NCBI RefSeq assembly: GCF_002973525.1
Contig: NZ_PVEN01000005.1
Location: 310,001-374,000, forward strand
Reading direction: 5' to 3'
From: Paraburkholderia sp. BL21I4N1
Lineage (GTDB): Bacteria; Pseudomonadota; Gammaproteobacteria; Burkholderiales; Burkholderiaceae
Length of the DNA: 64,000 nt
Within the stretch, counting starts at the first letter, position 1, and every line of letters starts with the position of its first letter. Of the stretch, positions 43,252-51,511 are shown one piece after another. Made by a program: the position numbers and the translations under genes. Under the pieces are notes generated by a model. The model did not search any database. It was not told where the DNA came from and saw nothing but the letters and a program-made list of their open reading frames with translations.

Positions 43252-44091
43252 ATGGACGCACGCACCTACGACACCCCGGACCAGGCCCCCAGCGACAAAC
43301 CCTCGGCGCAAGAACCCTTCGCCGCGTTCCCGACGAACGCAGTGAACTGGGTCGCGGTATGGCGCCGCAATTTTCTGGTGTGGAAGAAGCTTGCGATCGC
43401 GTCGATGTTCGGCAACCTGGCCGATCCAATGATCTATCTGTTCGGTCTCGGCTTCGGGCTCGGGATCATGGTCGGGCATGTCGACGGCGTGTCGTACATC
43501 GCGTTTCTCGCGGCCGGCACGGTGGCCTCGAGCGTGATGATGTCGGCGAGTTTCGAGTCGATGTATTCAGGCTTTTCGCGCATGCACGTGCAACGCACGT
43601 GGGAAGCCATCATGCATACGCCGTTGACGCTCGGCGACATCGTGCTGGGGGAAGTGATGTGGGCGGGCAGCAAATCGATGCTGTCGGGGGTGGCGATCAT
43701 GCTGGTGGCCGGCTCGCTGGGCTATGCGAATTTCCCGTCGATGCTGCTCGCTTTGCCTGTCATCGTACTCACCGGGCTCGCATTCGCGAGTATCGCGATG
43801 ATTGTGACGGCGCTCGCGCCATCGTACGACTTCTTTATGTTTTACCAGACCCTGGTGTTGACGCCGATGATGCTGCTGTCCGGCGTGTTCTTTCCGACTT
43901 CGCAATTGCCGGTCGCGGCGCGCGCGGTCACGGGCATGTTGCCGCTCGCTCACGCCGTCGATCTGATCCGCCCGGCCATGCTGGGCCGGCCGGTCGAGCA
44001 TGCCGTTCTGCACCTGGCGGTGCTGGCCGTGTATGCGGTGGGCGGGTTTATCGTTGCGGCCGTGCTGTTCCGCCGCAGGATGATGAAATAG
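43252..44091 (+). CDS. ABC-2 type permease, NodJ-type
   Basis: Membrane partner of the preceding ATPase. The ATG at 43252 gives 279 residues: a hydrophilic leader of about 35, then WVAVWRRNFLVWKKLAIASMFGNLADPMIYLFGLGFGLG and five more hydrophobic segments. The ABC-2 family motif FPTSQLPVAARAVTGMLPLAHAVDLIRP lies near the end. Export of a lipid- or saccharide-linked compound is possible but not shown. Confidence 0.92.
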   Translation: MDARTYDTPDQAPSDKPSAQEPFAAFPTNAVNWVAVWRRNFLVWKKLAIASMFGNLADPMIYLFGLGFGLGIMVGHVDGVSYIAFLAAGTVASSVMMSASFESMYSGFSRMHVQRTWEAIMHTPLTLGDIVLGEVMWAGSKSMLSGVAIMLVAGSLGYANFPSMLLALPVIVLTGLAFASIAMIVTALAPSYDFFMFYQTLVLTPMMLLSGVFFPTSQLPVAARAVTGMLPLAHAVDLIRPAMLGRPVEHAVLHLAVLAVYAVGGFIVAAVLFRRRMMK

Positions 44092-44105
44092 GCTCAGGCC
44101 TTCAA

Positions 44106-44131
44106 TGCGGCGAATTCGCTTTGTCGCCGCA
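44106..44131. terminator. Possible terminator hairpin after the NodIJ-type operon
   Basis: An 8-bp stem (TGCGGCGA 44106-44113, TCGCCGCA 44124-44131) with a 10-base loop, 15 bp after the permease stop and lacking a T tract. It lies between convergent genes. Confidence 0.35.
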
Positions 44132-44222
44132 TGCGCGGCACGCAGACATGGCCCGATGCATTGCCGCGGAAGGTGGGTGCTCGAGCTTCAGCACCCCGCA
44201 CCCGTGGCGATCAACCCATCGC

Positions 44223-44645
44223 TCAGTCTTCGTCGTCGGTCCACGGAATATCCACGTCGGAGATAAACGCGACCGTCGCGAACGGTCCGCCATCCTGACG
44301 GCCGATTTTGCCATCGGCACGCTGCCATTCGACGCGGAACACGGTGGCGGGATCGTCCGCGATCAGACGCACCGTGCGCACTTCGTCCGGATCGGATTCC
44401 TCGACCGGACCGTCGAGCGAAATCTGCAGTTCCTGCGGCCACAGGCCGTCGGCCGGATCGTAGATCTTGTCGCCGTCTGGAATCAGCGTGAAAGCTTCCA
44501 CACCGATCGTTGCCGAGGCTTCCACGATCATCTTGCCGAGCGCGCGCAGCAGTGCCGTCGCCCGTGCCGAATTCGCCTGACGGATCGCCAGGTCCCCGCG
44601 CGTCAGCGCCTGCTCAAGTTTTGGGTTGGTTTTTTGTTGCGCCAT
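44223..44645 (-). CDS. Conserved hypothetical protein
   Basis: A 140-residue acidic soluble protein of unknown function. It begins with a helical segment (LEQALTRGDLAIRQANSARATALLRALGKM) and continues with a strand-rich part (LQISLDGPVEESDPDEVRTVRLI, then FRVEWQRADGKIG) ending in an acidic DVDIPWTDDED tail. There is no signal peptide or membrane segment. It stands alone between the exporter operon and a LysR gene. Confidence 0.75.
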   Translation of the reverse strand: MAQQKTNPKLEQALTRGDLAIRQANSARATALLRALGKMIVEASATIGVEAFTLIPDGDKIYDPADGLWPQELQISLDGPVEESDPDEVRTVRLIADDPATVFRVEWQRADGKIGRQDGGPFATVAFISDVDIPWTDDED

Positions 44646-44890
44646 TCGATGTCCTGAGTCCTATCGCTCTGTTGTGGACAGCGCGCCTTAGCCGTTGCGC
44701 GCCGCTCTCCATTTTTCGGGCTGAATCCTACCACTGGCGTCCCCAAAAGGGACGCCCCGGCGCGTGCATTGCTGCATTGCACGCCGTGCGGCGCAGTTCG
44801 ACAGCCCGCCCCGTCCACCACAGTTTAGGTCGTGATTCAGGTTCCGGCAGGGACATTTGGCTTTCAATCGACAACGCAGGCAGGCCCCTG

Positions 44891-45877
44891 CTATATCGCG
44901 CCCGGCTTCAAAACCCGGCCGCCACGCGAGCTTCGTTTTCGCGTTGGGTTAGGCTCGCTGCTCTCTGCCGGCCTTGACCCGCCGATTGCCGCGATCAGGT
45001 AATCGCGAAACGCCCGCACCGCCGACGGCAGTTCGCGCCCCGCCATGGTCTGCACCTGGATATTGCGCTGGCGCAGTTGCGGATGGGTCAGCGGCATCAC
45101 GACGAAACCGTCGCCGGCATAACGGTCGCGCACCGACAGCAGGCCCGTGAACATGATCGCGCCGCTCTTCTGCGCGTAGCGGTACATCGCGCCACTGTTG
45201 TTGCAGGTGAGATCGGGCTCGAGCAGGATGCCTTCGAGCGCGCAGGTAATGTCGATCAACTGGCGAATCGTGGTGCCCGGCTCCGGCAGTACCAGAGGAT
45301 AAGACCGCAGGTCGACGAGCGACACCTTCGCGCGCGCGGCCAGCGGATGATCCGCGCGCAGCAGCGCCAGCACCGGCGCACGTTCGGTGTGCTCGACCTT
45401 GACGCCCTTCTCCGGCGCAAGGCTGAAGGTCAGCGCGAGATCGGCGTCGCCGTCGCGCACGCGGCGGGTGGCCTCGCCCGGCGACATCACCGAAAGCGTG
45501 AAGTCGATGCCCGGATACTGGCTGCGGAAACCCGCCATCGCGGCGGGCAGGAAATCCGCGGCGAACCCCTCCGAACTCACGATCTTGATCATGCTGCCGT
45601 GCAGACTCTCGAGTCCGCCGATCTCCTTCACCACGTGTTCCGCTTCGAGCAGGCTGCGCTGCGCGTAGGCAAGCAGCCGCTCGCCGGCCTCGGACAGCGC
45701 CATGCCGCGTGGGCGTCGTTCGAACAGGGCTACGCCGAGTTCGCTTTCGAGCCGCGCGATCTGCCGGCTGATCGCCGATATCGCGACGTGCAGTCGCGCG
45801 GACGCGTCGCTGATCGAACCGGTGCGCGCGACTTCGACGAAATAGCGCAGTGCGATGCCGTGCAGGGAAAGTGTCAT
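44891..45877 (-). CDS. LysR-family regulator divergent from an M20 peptidase gene
   Basis: A 328-residue LysR-type factor. The helix-turn-helix is in LRYFVEVARTGSISDASARLHVAISAISRQIARLESELGV. The effector domain has CynR/NAC-like features (SPGEATRRVRDGDADLALTF). The last 20 residues are basic and outside the family core. It is separated by 185 bp from the divergent peptidase/transporter operon, which it probably regulates (inference from layout). The inducer is unknown. Confidence 0.92.
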   Translation of the reverse strand: MTLSLHGIALRYFVEVARTGSISDASARLHVAISAISRQIARLESELGVALFERRPRGMALSEAGERLLAYAQRSLLEAEHVVKEIGGLESLHGSMIKIVSSEGFAADFLPAAMAGFRSQYPGIDFTLSVMSPGEATRRVRDGDADLALTFSLAPEKGVKVEHTERAPVLALLRADHPLAARAKVSLVDLRSYPLVLPEPGTTIRQLIDITCALEGILLEPDLTCNNSGAMYRYAQKSGAIMFTGLLSVRDRYAGDGFVVMPLTHPQLRQRNIQVQTMAGRELPSAVRAFRDYLIAAIGGSRPAESSEPNPTRKRSSRGGRVLKPGAI

Positions 45878-46062
45878 GGGGCTCTCTCATTCGGCAAAAC
45901 GTGCGACCTCAAGCTTGCATATTGACATGCGCCGACCTTTGCCTTTTCGGCAACGCAAGCTTCGAAATACGATCATTGTGACAAAAAAATCGGCCTCCTA
46001 GAATCGGTTCGAAGCTGTCCATCGCCCCGCATCCGCATTCCGCCCCGCATTGGAGACACACC

Positions 46063-47460
46063 ATGAGCCGCAACGAGGCCATCGAACACGCCACCCGGCA
46101 TTTCGAATCCGGCGCCTTTCTCGAAAACCTCACCCGCCGGGTGGGGTTTCGCACCGAGAGCCAGGAAAGCGATCGCGCCGCGACGCTGCTGTCGTATCTA
46201 ACCGACGAAATCGCGCCCGAAGCCGAAGGTCTCGGTTTCACGTCGCGCATCGTCGATAACCCGGTTAGCGGGCTGGGCCCCTTCCTGATCGCCGAACGCC
46301 ACGAAGCCGCGCATCTACCGACGGTGCTGATCTATGGCCACGGCGACGTGGTACGCGGCTACGACGACCAGTGGCGCGCGCCGCTCACGCCGTGGGCCGT
46401 GACGATTGAAGGCGAACGCTGGTACGGCCGCGGCACGGCCGACAACAAAGGCCAGCACAGCATCAACCTCGCCGCGCTGGCGAGCGTACTCGCCGCGCGC
46501 GGCGGCCAGCTCGGCTTCAACGCGAAGCTGCTGATCGAAATGGGCGAGGAAACCGGCTCGCCGGGGCTCGACGCGCTGTGCCGCGAGCACGCGGACGAAC
46601 TCGCCGCCGACGTGTTGATCGCCTCCGACGGCCCGCGTCTCGCCGCGCGCCGCCCCACCGTATTCCTCGGCTCGCGCGGTTCGGTGAACTTCAAGCTTTC
46701 GCTGAATCTACGCGACGGCGCGCATCACTCGGGCAATTGGGGCGGCCTGCTGCGCAATCCGGCCACGGTGCTGGCCAACGCGCTGGCATGCCTCGTCGAT
46801 GCGCGCGGGGTGATCGCCGTCGACGGTTTGCGCCCGCCGCCGATTTCCGAAGCCGTGCGCCGCGCGCTCGCCGACATCAGCGTCGGCGGCGGCCCGGGCG
46901 ATCCCGAGGTCGACGACGACTGGGGCGAGCCCGGCCTCAGCGCGCCCGAACGCGTGTTCGGCTGGAACAGCTTCGAAGTGCTCGCCTTCAAGGCGGGCAA
47001 TCCGGAGAACCCGGTCAATGCGATTCCGTCGTCGGCCTTCGCACATTGTCAGTTGCGTTTCGTGGTGGGCACCGATTGGCACAGTCTCGAACGCTATCTG
47101 CGCGCGCATCTGGACGCGCGGGGTTTTTCGCTGGTGCGGATCGACGTCGAGCGCGGCGCGCCGGCCACGCGGCTCGACCCGGACGATCCGTGGGTCACGT
47201 GGGCGGTCGCGTCGCTCGAACAGACTACCGGCAAGAAGACCGCCGTGTTGCCGAACCTGGGCGGCACGCTGCCCAACGAAGTCTTCGCCGACACGCTCGG
47301 GCTGCCGACCATCTGGGTGCCGCACTCGTACCCGGCCTGCTCGCAGCACGCGCCGAACGAGCATCTGCTCGGACCCGTGGTGCGTGAAGGCCTGCAGATC
47401 ATGGCGGGCCTGTTCTGGGATCTCGGCGAGAACGCGCCGCATCCGACATCCGCAGCCTGA
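46063..47460 (+). CDS. M20-family metallopeptidase/deacylase
   Basis: Di-zinc hydrolase of the ArgE/DapE/CPG2 group. Metal and catalytic residues appear in VLIYGHGDVVRGYDDQW (His, Asp), GRGTADNKGQHSIN (Asp), EMGEETGSPGLDAL (Glu pair) and PHSYPACSQHAPNEH (last His). The 465-residue protein has the lid/dimerisation domain in the middle. It is followed by a transporter gene 102 bp downstream, so it likely processes a substrate that transporter brings in, such as an N-acyl amino acid or dipeptide (inference). Confidence 0.92.
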   Translation: MSRNEAIEHATRHFESGAFLENLTRRVGFRTESQESDRAATLLSYLTDEIAPEAEGLGFTSRIVDNPVSGLGPFLIAERHEAAHLPTVLIYGHGDVVRGYDDQWRAPLTPWAVTIEGERWYGRGTADNKGQHSINLAALASVLAARGGQLGFNAKLLIEMGEETGSPGLDALCREHADELAADVLIASDGPRLAARRPTVFLGSRGSVNFKLSLNLRDGAHHSGNWGGLLRNPATVLANALACLVDARGVIAVDGLRPPPISEAVRRALADISVGGGPGDPEVDDDWGEPGLSAPERVFGWNSFEVLAFKAGNPENPVNAIPSSAFAHCQLRFVVGTDWHSLERYLRAHLDARGFSLVRIDVERGAPATRLDPDDPWVTWAVASLEQTTGKKTAVLPNLGGTLPNEVFADTLGLPTIWVPHSYPACSQHAPNEHLLGPVVREGLQIMAGLFWDLGENAPHPTSAA

Positions 47461-47562
47461 GGCAGTCCCGCACGAAAAACCCGCGAAGCCGGGGCGACCA
47501 CCAGGTCAGTCCCCGAGCCCACGCCATTCGCCCCGCCGCATCCGTTACGAGACACGTTCACG

Positions 47563-48846
47563 ATGATAACGTCCACCTTGCAAACCAGCGCCGCGCGGCC
47601 GTCCGCCGCGAAAGCCCATCGCATCATTCTCGCGGCGTCGATCGGCAACGCGCTCGAATGGTTCGACCTCGTCGTCTACGGCTTCTTCGCGGTGACGATC
47701 GCCAAGCTGTTCTTTCCGGCGCGCACCGAAGCGATTTCGCTGATGCTCACGCTCGGCACCTTCGGCATTTCGTATCTGATCCGCCCGCTCGGCGGACTCG
47801 TGCTCGGTTCGCTCGCGGATCGCGCCGGACGCAAGGCATCCCTATTGCTGTCGATCGCGTTGATGATGGTCGGCACGTTGACGATCGCCGTGATGCCGCC
47901 TTATGCGGCGATCGGATTGTGGGCGCCCGCGGGCATCATGCTGTCGCGCCTCGTACAGGGATTTTCGGCGGGCGGGGAATTCGGCGCCTCGACCGCGTTT
48001 CTGGTCGAACATGCGCCTGAGCGGCGCGGCTTCATGGGGAGTTGGCAGTTCGCGAGTCAAGGTCTCGCCACGCTGCTCGCGTCCGGTTTCGGTGCGCTGC
48101 TGACGAGCCAGCTCACCACCGCGCAACTCGAATCATGGGGCTGGCGCCTGCCGTTTCTGTTCGGCCTCGCGATCGGTCCAGTCGGTTTCTATATTCGCCG
48201 CTACGTGGACGAAGGCGCGGAGTTCGCCGCCGAGCCGAAAGCCCGTACCCCGCTGCGCGATCTGTTCGGCACGCAGAAGCTGCGTATGGTGCTGGCGGTC
48301 GGCGCGCTGATCGTTTCGACGGCGGCGAACTACATGATCCTGTACATGCCGACTTATGCGATCAAGCAATTGCATCTGCCCGCTTCGACCGGATTCGCGG
48401 CGACGCTCGCGACCGGCTTCGTGCTGACGATATTGACGCCGTTCGCCGGACACCTGTCCGATTCGCTCGGGCGCATCCGGATCATGGCGTCCGCTGGCGT
48501 GCTGATGCTGCTGACGGTGTATCCGGCGTTTGTGTATATGAACGCGCATCCGTCGTTTGCGACGATGCTGCTCGCGCTGATCTGGATCGGCGTCCTGAAG
48601 GCGACGTATTTCGGCGCGTTGCCCGCGTTGATGTCGGAGATCTTTCCGACGCAGACACGCGCGACGGGTCTTTCGGTCAGCTACAACATCGGCGTCACGG
48701 TGTTCGGCGGTTTTGCGCCGTTCGTGATCACGTGGCTGATCGACGCGAGCGGCAATAAACTCGCACCGGGCTTTTATCTGATGTTCTGCGCGGCGGCCAG
48801 TTTGCTGGCGCTTTATGTGGTGCGGGCGAAGCTGAAGATTCGTTGA
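47563..48846 (+). CDS. MFS transporter, metabolite:H+ symporter (MHS) type
   Basis: A 427-residue carrier with twelve hydrophobic segments. MHS-family marks: ASIGNALEWFDLVVYGFFAVTIAKLFFP in the first helix, GSLADRAGRKASLL in the loop 2-3, and SRLVQGFSAGGEFGASTAFLVEHAPERRGFMGSWQ. Relatives import citrate, alpha-ketoglutarate, proline/betaine or shikimate. Its position after the M20 peptidase gene suggests an organic acid or acylated amino acid substrate. Confidence 0.92.
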   Translation: MITSTLQTSAARPSAAKAHRIILAASIGNALEWFDLVVYGFFAVTIAKLFFPARTEAISLMLTLGTFGISYLIRPLGGLVLGSLADRAGRKASLLLSIALMMVGTLTIAVMPPYAAIGLWAPAGIMLSRLVQGFSAGGEFGASTAFLVEHAPERRGFMGSWQFASQGLATLLASGFGALLTSQLTTAQLESWGWRLPFLFGLAIGPVGFYIRRYVDEGAEFAAEPKARTPLRDLFGTQKLRMVLAVGALIVSTAANYMILYMPTYAIKQLHLPASTGFAATLATGFVLTILTPFAGHLSDSLGRIRIMASAGVLMLLTVYPAFVYMNAHPSFATMLLALIWIGVLKATYFGALPALMSEIFPTQTRATGLSVSYNIGVTVFGGFAPFVITWLIDASGNKLAPGFYLMFCAAASLLALYVVRAKLKIR

Positions 48847-48893
48847 ACTGCTTCTTCGAGCGTTACCCGCACCGCCAACCCTTCAGCGACGCA

Positions 48894-49946
48894 TCAGGGC
48901 GCGGGATTCGGCTGCAATTCATGCAGTGCATCGATTTCCGCGAGGATTTCCGGCGATAGTTTGACGGCGGCGCTGGCGATGTTTTCCTTCAACTGATCGA
49001 GCGAGGTCGCGCCGATCAGATTGCTGGTCACGAACGGCCGGCTATTCACGAAGGCCAGCGCGAATTGCGCGGGCGACAGGCCGTGACGTTTCGCCAGTTC
49101 CACATAACGCGTGGTTGCCTGCACGGCTTGCGGCTTGTTGTAACGCTGGAAGCGCTCGAACAGCGAGATGCGTGCGCCGGCCGGACGCGCGCCGTCCTCG
49201 TACTTGCCCGTCAGCCAGCCGAACGCGAGCGGCGAATAGGCCAGCAGGCCGAGATTGTCGCGATGCGCGTATTCCGACAGCCCCGCCTCATAGGTGCGAT
49301 TGAGCAGGCTGTACGGATTCTGAATACTGACGATGCGCGGCAAGCCGAGCTTTTCCGCCGCGCGCAGAAATTGCGCGACACCCCACGGCGTTTCATTCGA
49401 CACACCGATGTGACGCACCTTGCCGGCCTTCACGAATTCGGCGAGCACCGACAGCGTTTCCTCGATCGGCACCGTGTATTCGTCGTCGACCCACGGATAC
49501 GCGGGGCGGCCGAACGTCATCGTGCTGCGATCCGGCCAATGCAGTTGATACAGATCGACGTAGTCCGTTTGCAAACGCTTCAGGCTGTCGTTCAGCGCTT
49601 CGGTGAGGTTCGCCCGGTCGAACTGGTTGCCCGCGCCACGAATATGGCGCGGGTTATGCGGCTGACGCGCCGGGCCGGCGATCTTGGTGGCCAGCACGAT
49701 CTTCTCGCGCGCGCTGCGATGCTGAGCGAGCCACGTGCCGATATAACGCTCCGTCGAGCCTTGCGTCTCGGCGCGCGGCGGCACCGGATACATTTCGGCG
49801 GTGTCGATCAGGTTGATGCCGTGATCGAGTGCGTAGTCGATCTGCGCATGCGCTTCCTGTTCGGTGTTCTGCTCGCCCCATGTCATGGTGCCGAGACCGA
49901 TCAGGCTGACCTGCACATCGGAGTCGCCAAGTCTGCGGTATTCCAT
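48894..49946 (-). CDS. Aldo/keto reductase (Tas-like)
   Basis: NADP-dependent (beta/alpha)8-barrel oxidoreductase, 350 residues, close in layout to E. coli Tas. Catalytic-site segments are INLIDTAEMYPVPPRAETQGSTE (Asp, Tyr), KIVLATKIAGPARQ (Lys) and VDLYQLHWPDRST (His). The C-terminal NADP-binding region holds VNSRPFVTSNLIGATSLDQL. The substrate is not predictable. It is convergent with the MFS gene, 47 bp apart. Confidence 0.92.
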   Translation of the reverse strand: MEYRRLGDSDVQVSLIGLGTMTWGEQNTEQEAHAQIDYALDHGINLIDTAEMYPVPPRAETQGSTERYIGTWLAQHRSAREKIVLATKIAGPARQPHNPRHIRGAGNQFDRANLTEALNDSLKRLQTDYVDLYQLHWPDRSTMTFGRPAYPWVDDEYTVPIEETLSVLAEFVKAGKVRHIGVSNETPWGVAQFLRAAEKLGLPRIVSIQNPYSLLNRTYEAGLSEYAHRDNLGLLAYSPLAFGWLTGKYEDGARPAGARISLFERFQRYNKPQAVQATTRYVELAKRHGLSPAQFALAFVNSRPFVTSNLIGATSLDQLKENIASAAVKLSPEILAEIDALHELQPNPAP

Positions 49947-50117
49947 CGAACTGTCCTGTTGATTGTGTGAACGGAGCCGGCGACGTTACCATGTCGGCGA
50001 ATAGCCTGCAGCGAGGCTAAAATGCAGGGCCGGTGAATCTCGCCTGCTCGTGGCCGCTTGTTGTTCCTTGTCACCCACTTCCCCACTCACCGCGTTTTTT
50101 TTGCCGACCTCTGCGCC

Positions 50118-50330
50118 ATGAATCCCGAACATCTCGAACTGCTGGTCACGCGCGTGATGCCCTACGGGAAATATAAAGGCCGCGTGATTGCGGACCTGCC
50201 GGGTCACTATCTAAACTGGTTCGCGAGCCAGGGCTTTCCGCCCGGCGAAATCGGCCGGCTGATCGCGTTGATGCAAGAGATCGACCACAACGGTTTGAAG
50301 CCTTTGCTCGAACCTTTACGTAAGCGCTGA
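50118..50330 (+). CDS. DUF3820 family small protein
   Basis: A 70-residue protein matching the DUF3820 (putative quorum-sensing-regulated virulence factor) family: RVMPYGKYKGRVIADLPGHYLNWFASQGFPPGEIGRLI is the whole-family core. The ATG at 50118 is chosen because upstream in-frame sequence is unlike the family. Function is unknown. It is divergent from the aldo/keto reductase. Confidence 0.85.
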   Translation: MNPEHLELLVTRVMPYGKYKGRVIADLPGHYLNWFASQGFPPGEIGRLIALMQEIDHNGLKPLLEPLRKR

Positions 50331-50603
50331 CATCCTTACCGAGGCTTCGAAAAACGCTTGCGCGATACCTGCTCGAGGCGCGCGTTGAAAGCGGTTTGAA
50401 GCACTGCCAAGCCGGATGAAAGTCGTTGCGCAGGCAACGTGCAAGCAATGTAGGCTTGTACAAATTCATACAGACTTTTGCTTGCGCCGCGCGCTTGCGT
50501 GGACTTAAATCGGCATGTGCCCTTGCGCAGTCCCGAATGCTTTTTGCCGTAGTCTGAATCGTGGTTTGAACACTCCTCCGCACGTGTCATCGCCTGCCTT
50601 TTC

Positions 50604-50846
50604 ATGTCTGAATTCAGTCTCTCCGCACTACTGGAATTTATCGGCCACGACCTCTCGCCCGTGCGGGCGGTTCTCGCTTTTTTTCTGATCGGCTATCTGG
50701 TAGTCGGACTACCCGTGCATTTCCGCCAGGGCGCCGCGTCGCGCGATATCTGGGGCACCGCCGCCGGCGTGACCATGGCCGCCATTTATGCGGCGTTTAT
50801 CATCGGCGTGTACCCGGCTTTGCATCATCCGGGCTTGATGCATTGA
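50604..50846 (+). CDS. Small membrane protein of unknown function
   Basis: An 80-residue protein with two hydrophobic segments (VRAVLAFFLIGYLVVGLPVHF and TAAGVTMAAIYAAFIIGVYPAL), probably a helical hairpin in the inner membrane. I do not recognise the family. It stands alone; the 273 bp upstream contain no visible gene. Confidence 0.6.
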   Translation: MSEFSLSALLEFIGHDLSPVRAVLAFFLIGYLVVGLPVHFRQGAASRDIWGTAAGVTMAAIYAAFIIGVYPALHHPGLMH

Positions 50847-50992
50847 AGGCGGCCACGGACCTGCGTGAGCCATGGCCGTGCCGGTGGCGAACGCCGGGGC
50901 AATGAGCTTGTGCGGGTTTGACGATTGCGCGCCGCGTCGACCTCTGAGCGTTCGCAACGTCGGCGGAAAGCGCGTTATGCCGGCAAACGGCC

Positions 50993-51511
50993 CTACGCGA
51001 TATGGGCGAGTAACCGGTCTACCGCCTGATCGACCGGCAAACGGTCGGATTCGATCACCACGTCGGGTTTCAGCGGCGCTTCGAAGGGATCGGAAATACC
51101 AGTGAAATGGGGAATTTCGCCACGTCGTGCGCGTGCGTAGAGTCCCTTCGCGTCGCGCGCCTCACACACCGCCAGGGGCGCGTTCACAAACACCTCGACG
51201 AAACCTTCACCGACGATTTCACGCGCCGCGCGCCGATGCTGATGCTCGGGCGAAATCACCGCGGCAATCGCGACGAAACCCTGCTGCATGAAAAGCGCCG
51301 CGACGTGCGCGACGCGGCGCAGGTTTTCAGTGCGGTCCGCGTGCGTGAAGCCGAGGTCGGCGTTCAAACCGCGCCGCAGCACGTCGCCGTCGAGCACGAT
51401 CGACGTCTGCCCCCTCTCCTTCAGGCGTTGATGCAGTGCGTTGGCCAAGGTCGATTTACCTGCGCCGGATAGCCCTGTCATCCAGATCACCGCACCACGC
51501 GATGCGCTCAT
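50993..51511 (-). CDS. cysC: Adenylylsulfate kinase CysC
   Basis: Phosphorylates adenosine 5'-phosphosulfate (APS) to PAPS. The 172-residue protein has Walker A MTGLSGAGKSTLANAL, the DGDVLRRGLNADLGFTHADRTENLRRV nucleotide/APS site and the AVISPEHQHRRAAR loop with the serine that is phosphorylated in the reaction cycle. The ATG at 51511 overlaps the stop of the sulfotransferase gene by 4 bp. No cysN/cysD sulfurylase is adjacent, so this copy probably feeds PAPS to the neighbouring sulfotransferase rather than to cysteine synthesis. Confidence 0.93.
   Translation of the reverse strand: MSASRGAVIWMTGLSGAGKSTLANALHQRLKERGQTSIVLDGDVLRRGLNADLGFTHADRTENLRRVAHVAALFMQQGFVAIAAVISPEHQHRRAAREIVGEGFVEVFVNAPLAVCEARDAKGLYARARRGEIPHFTGISDPFEAPLKPDVVIESDRLPVDQAVDRLLAHIA

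Noticed and set aside
42190..44091. A nodulation locus because of the NodIJ-type exporter
   Set aside because: No nodABC-like genes or nod boxes are nearby, and NodIJ-type exporters occur widely in Burkholderiaceae without symbiosis.
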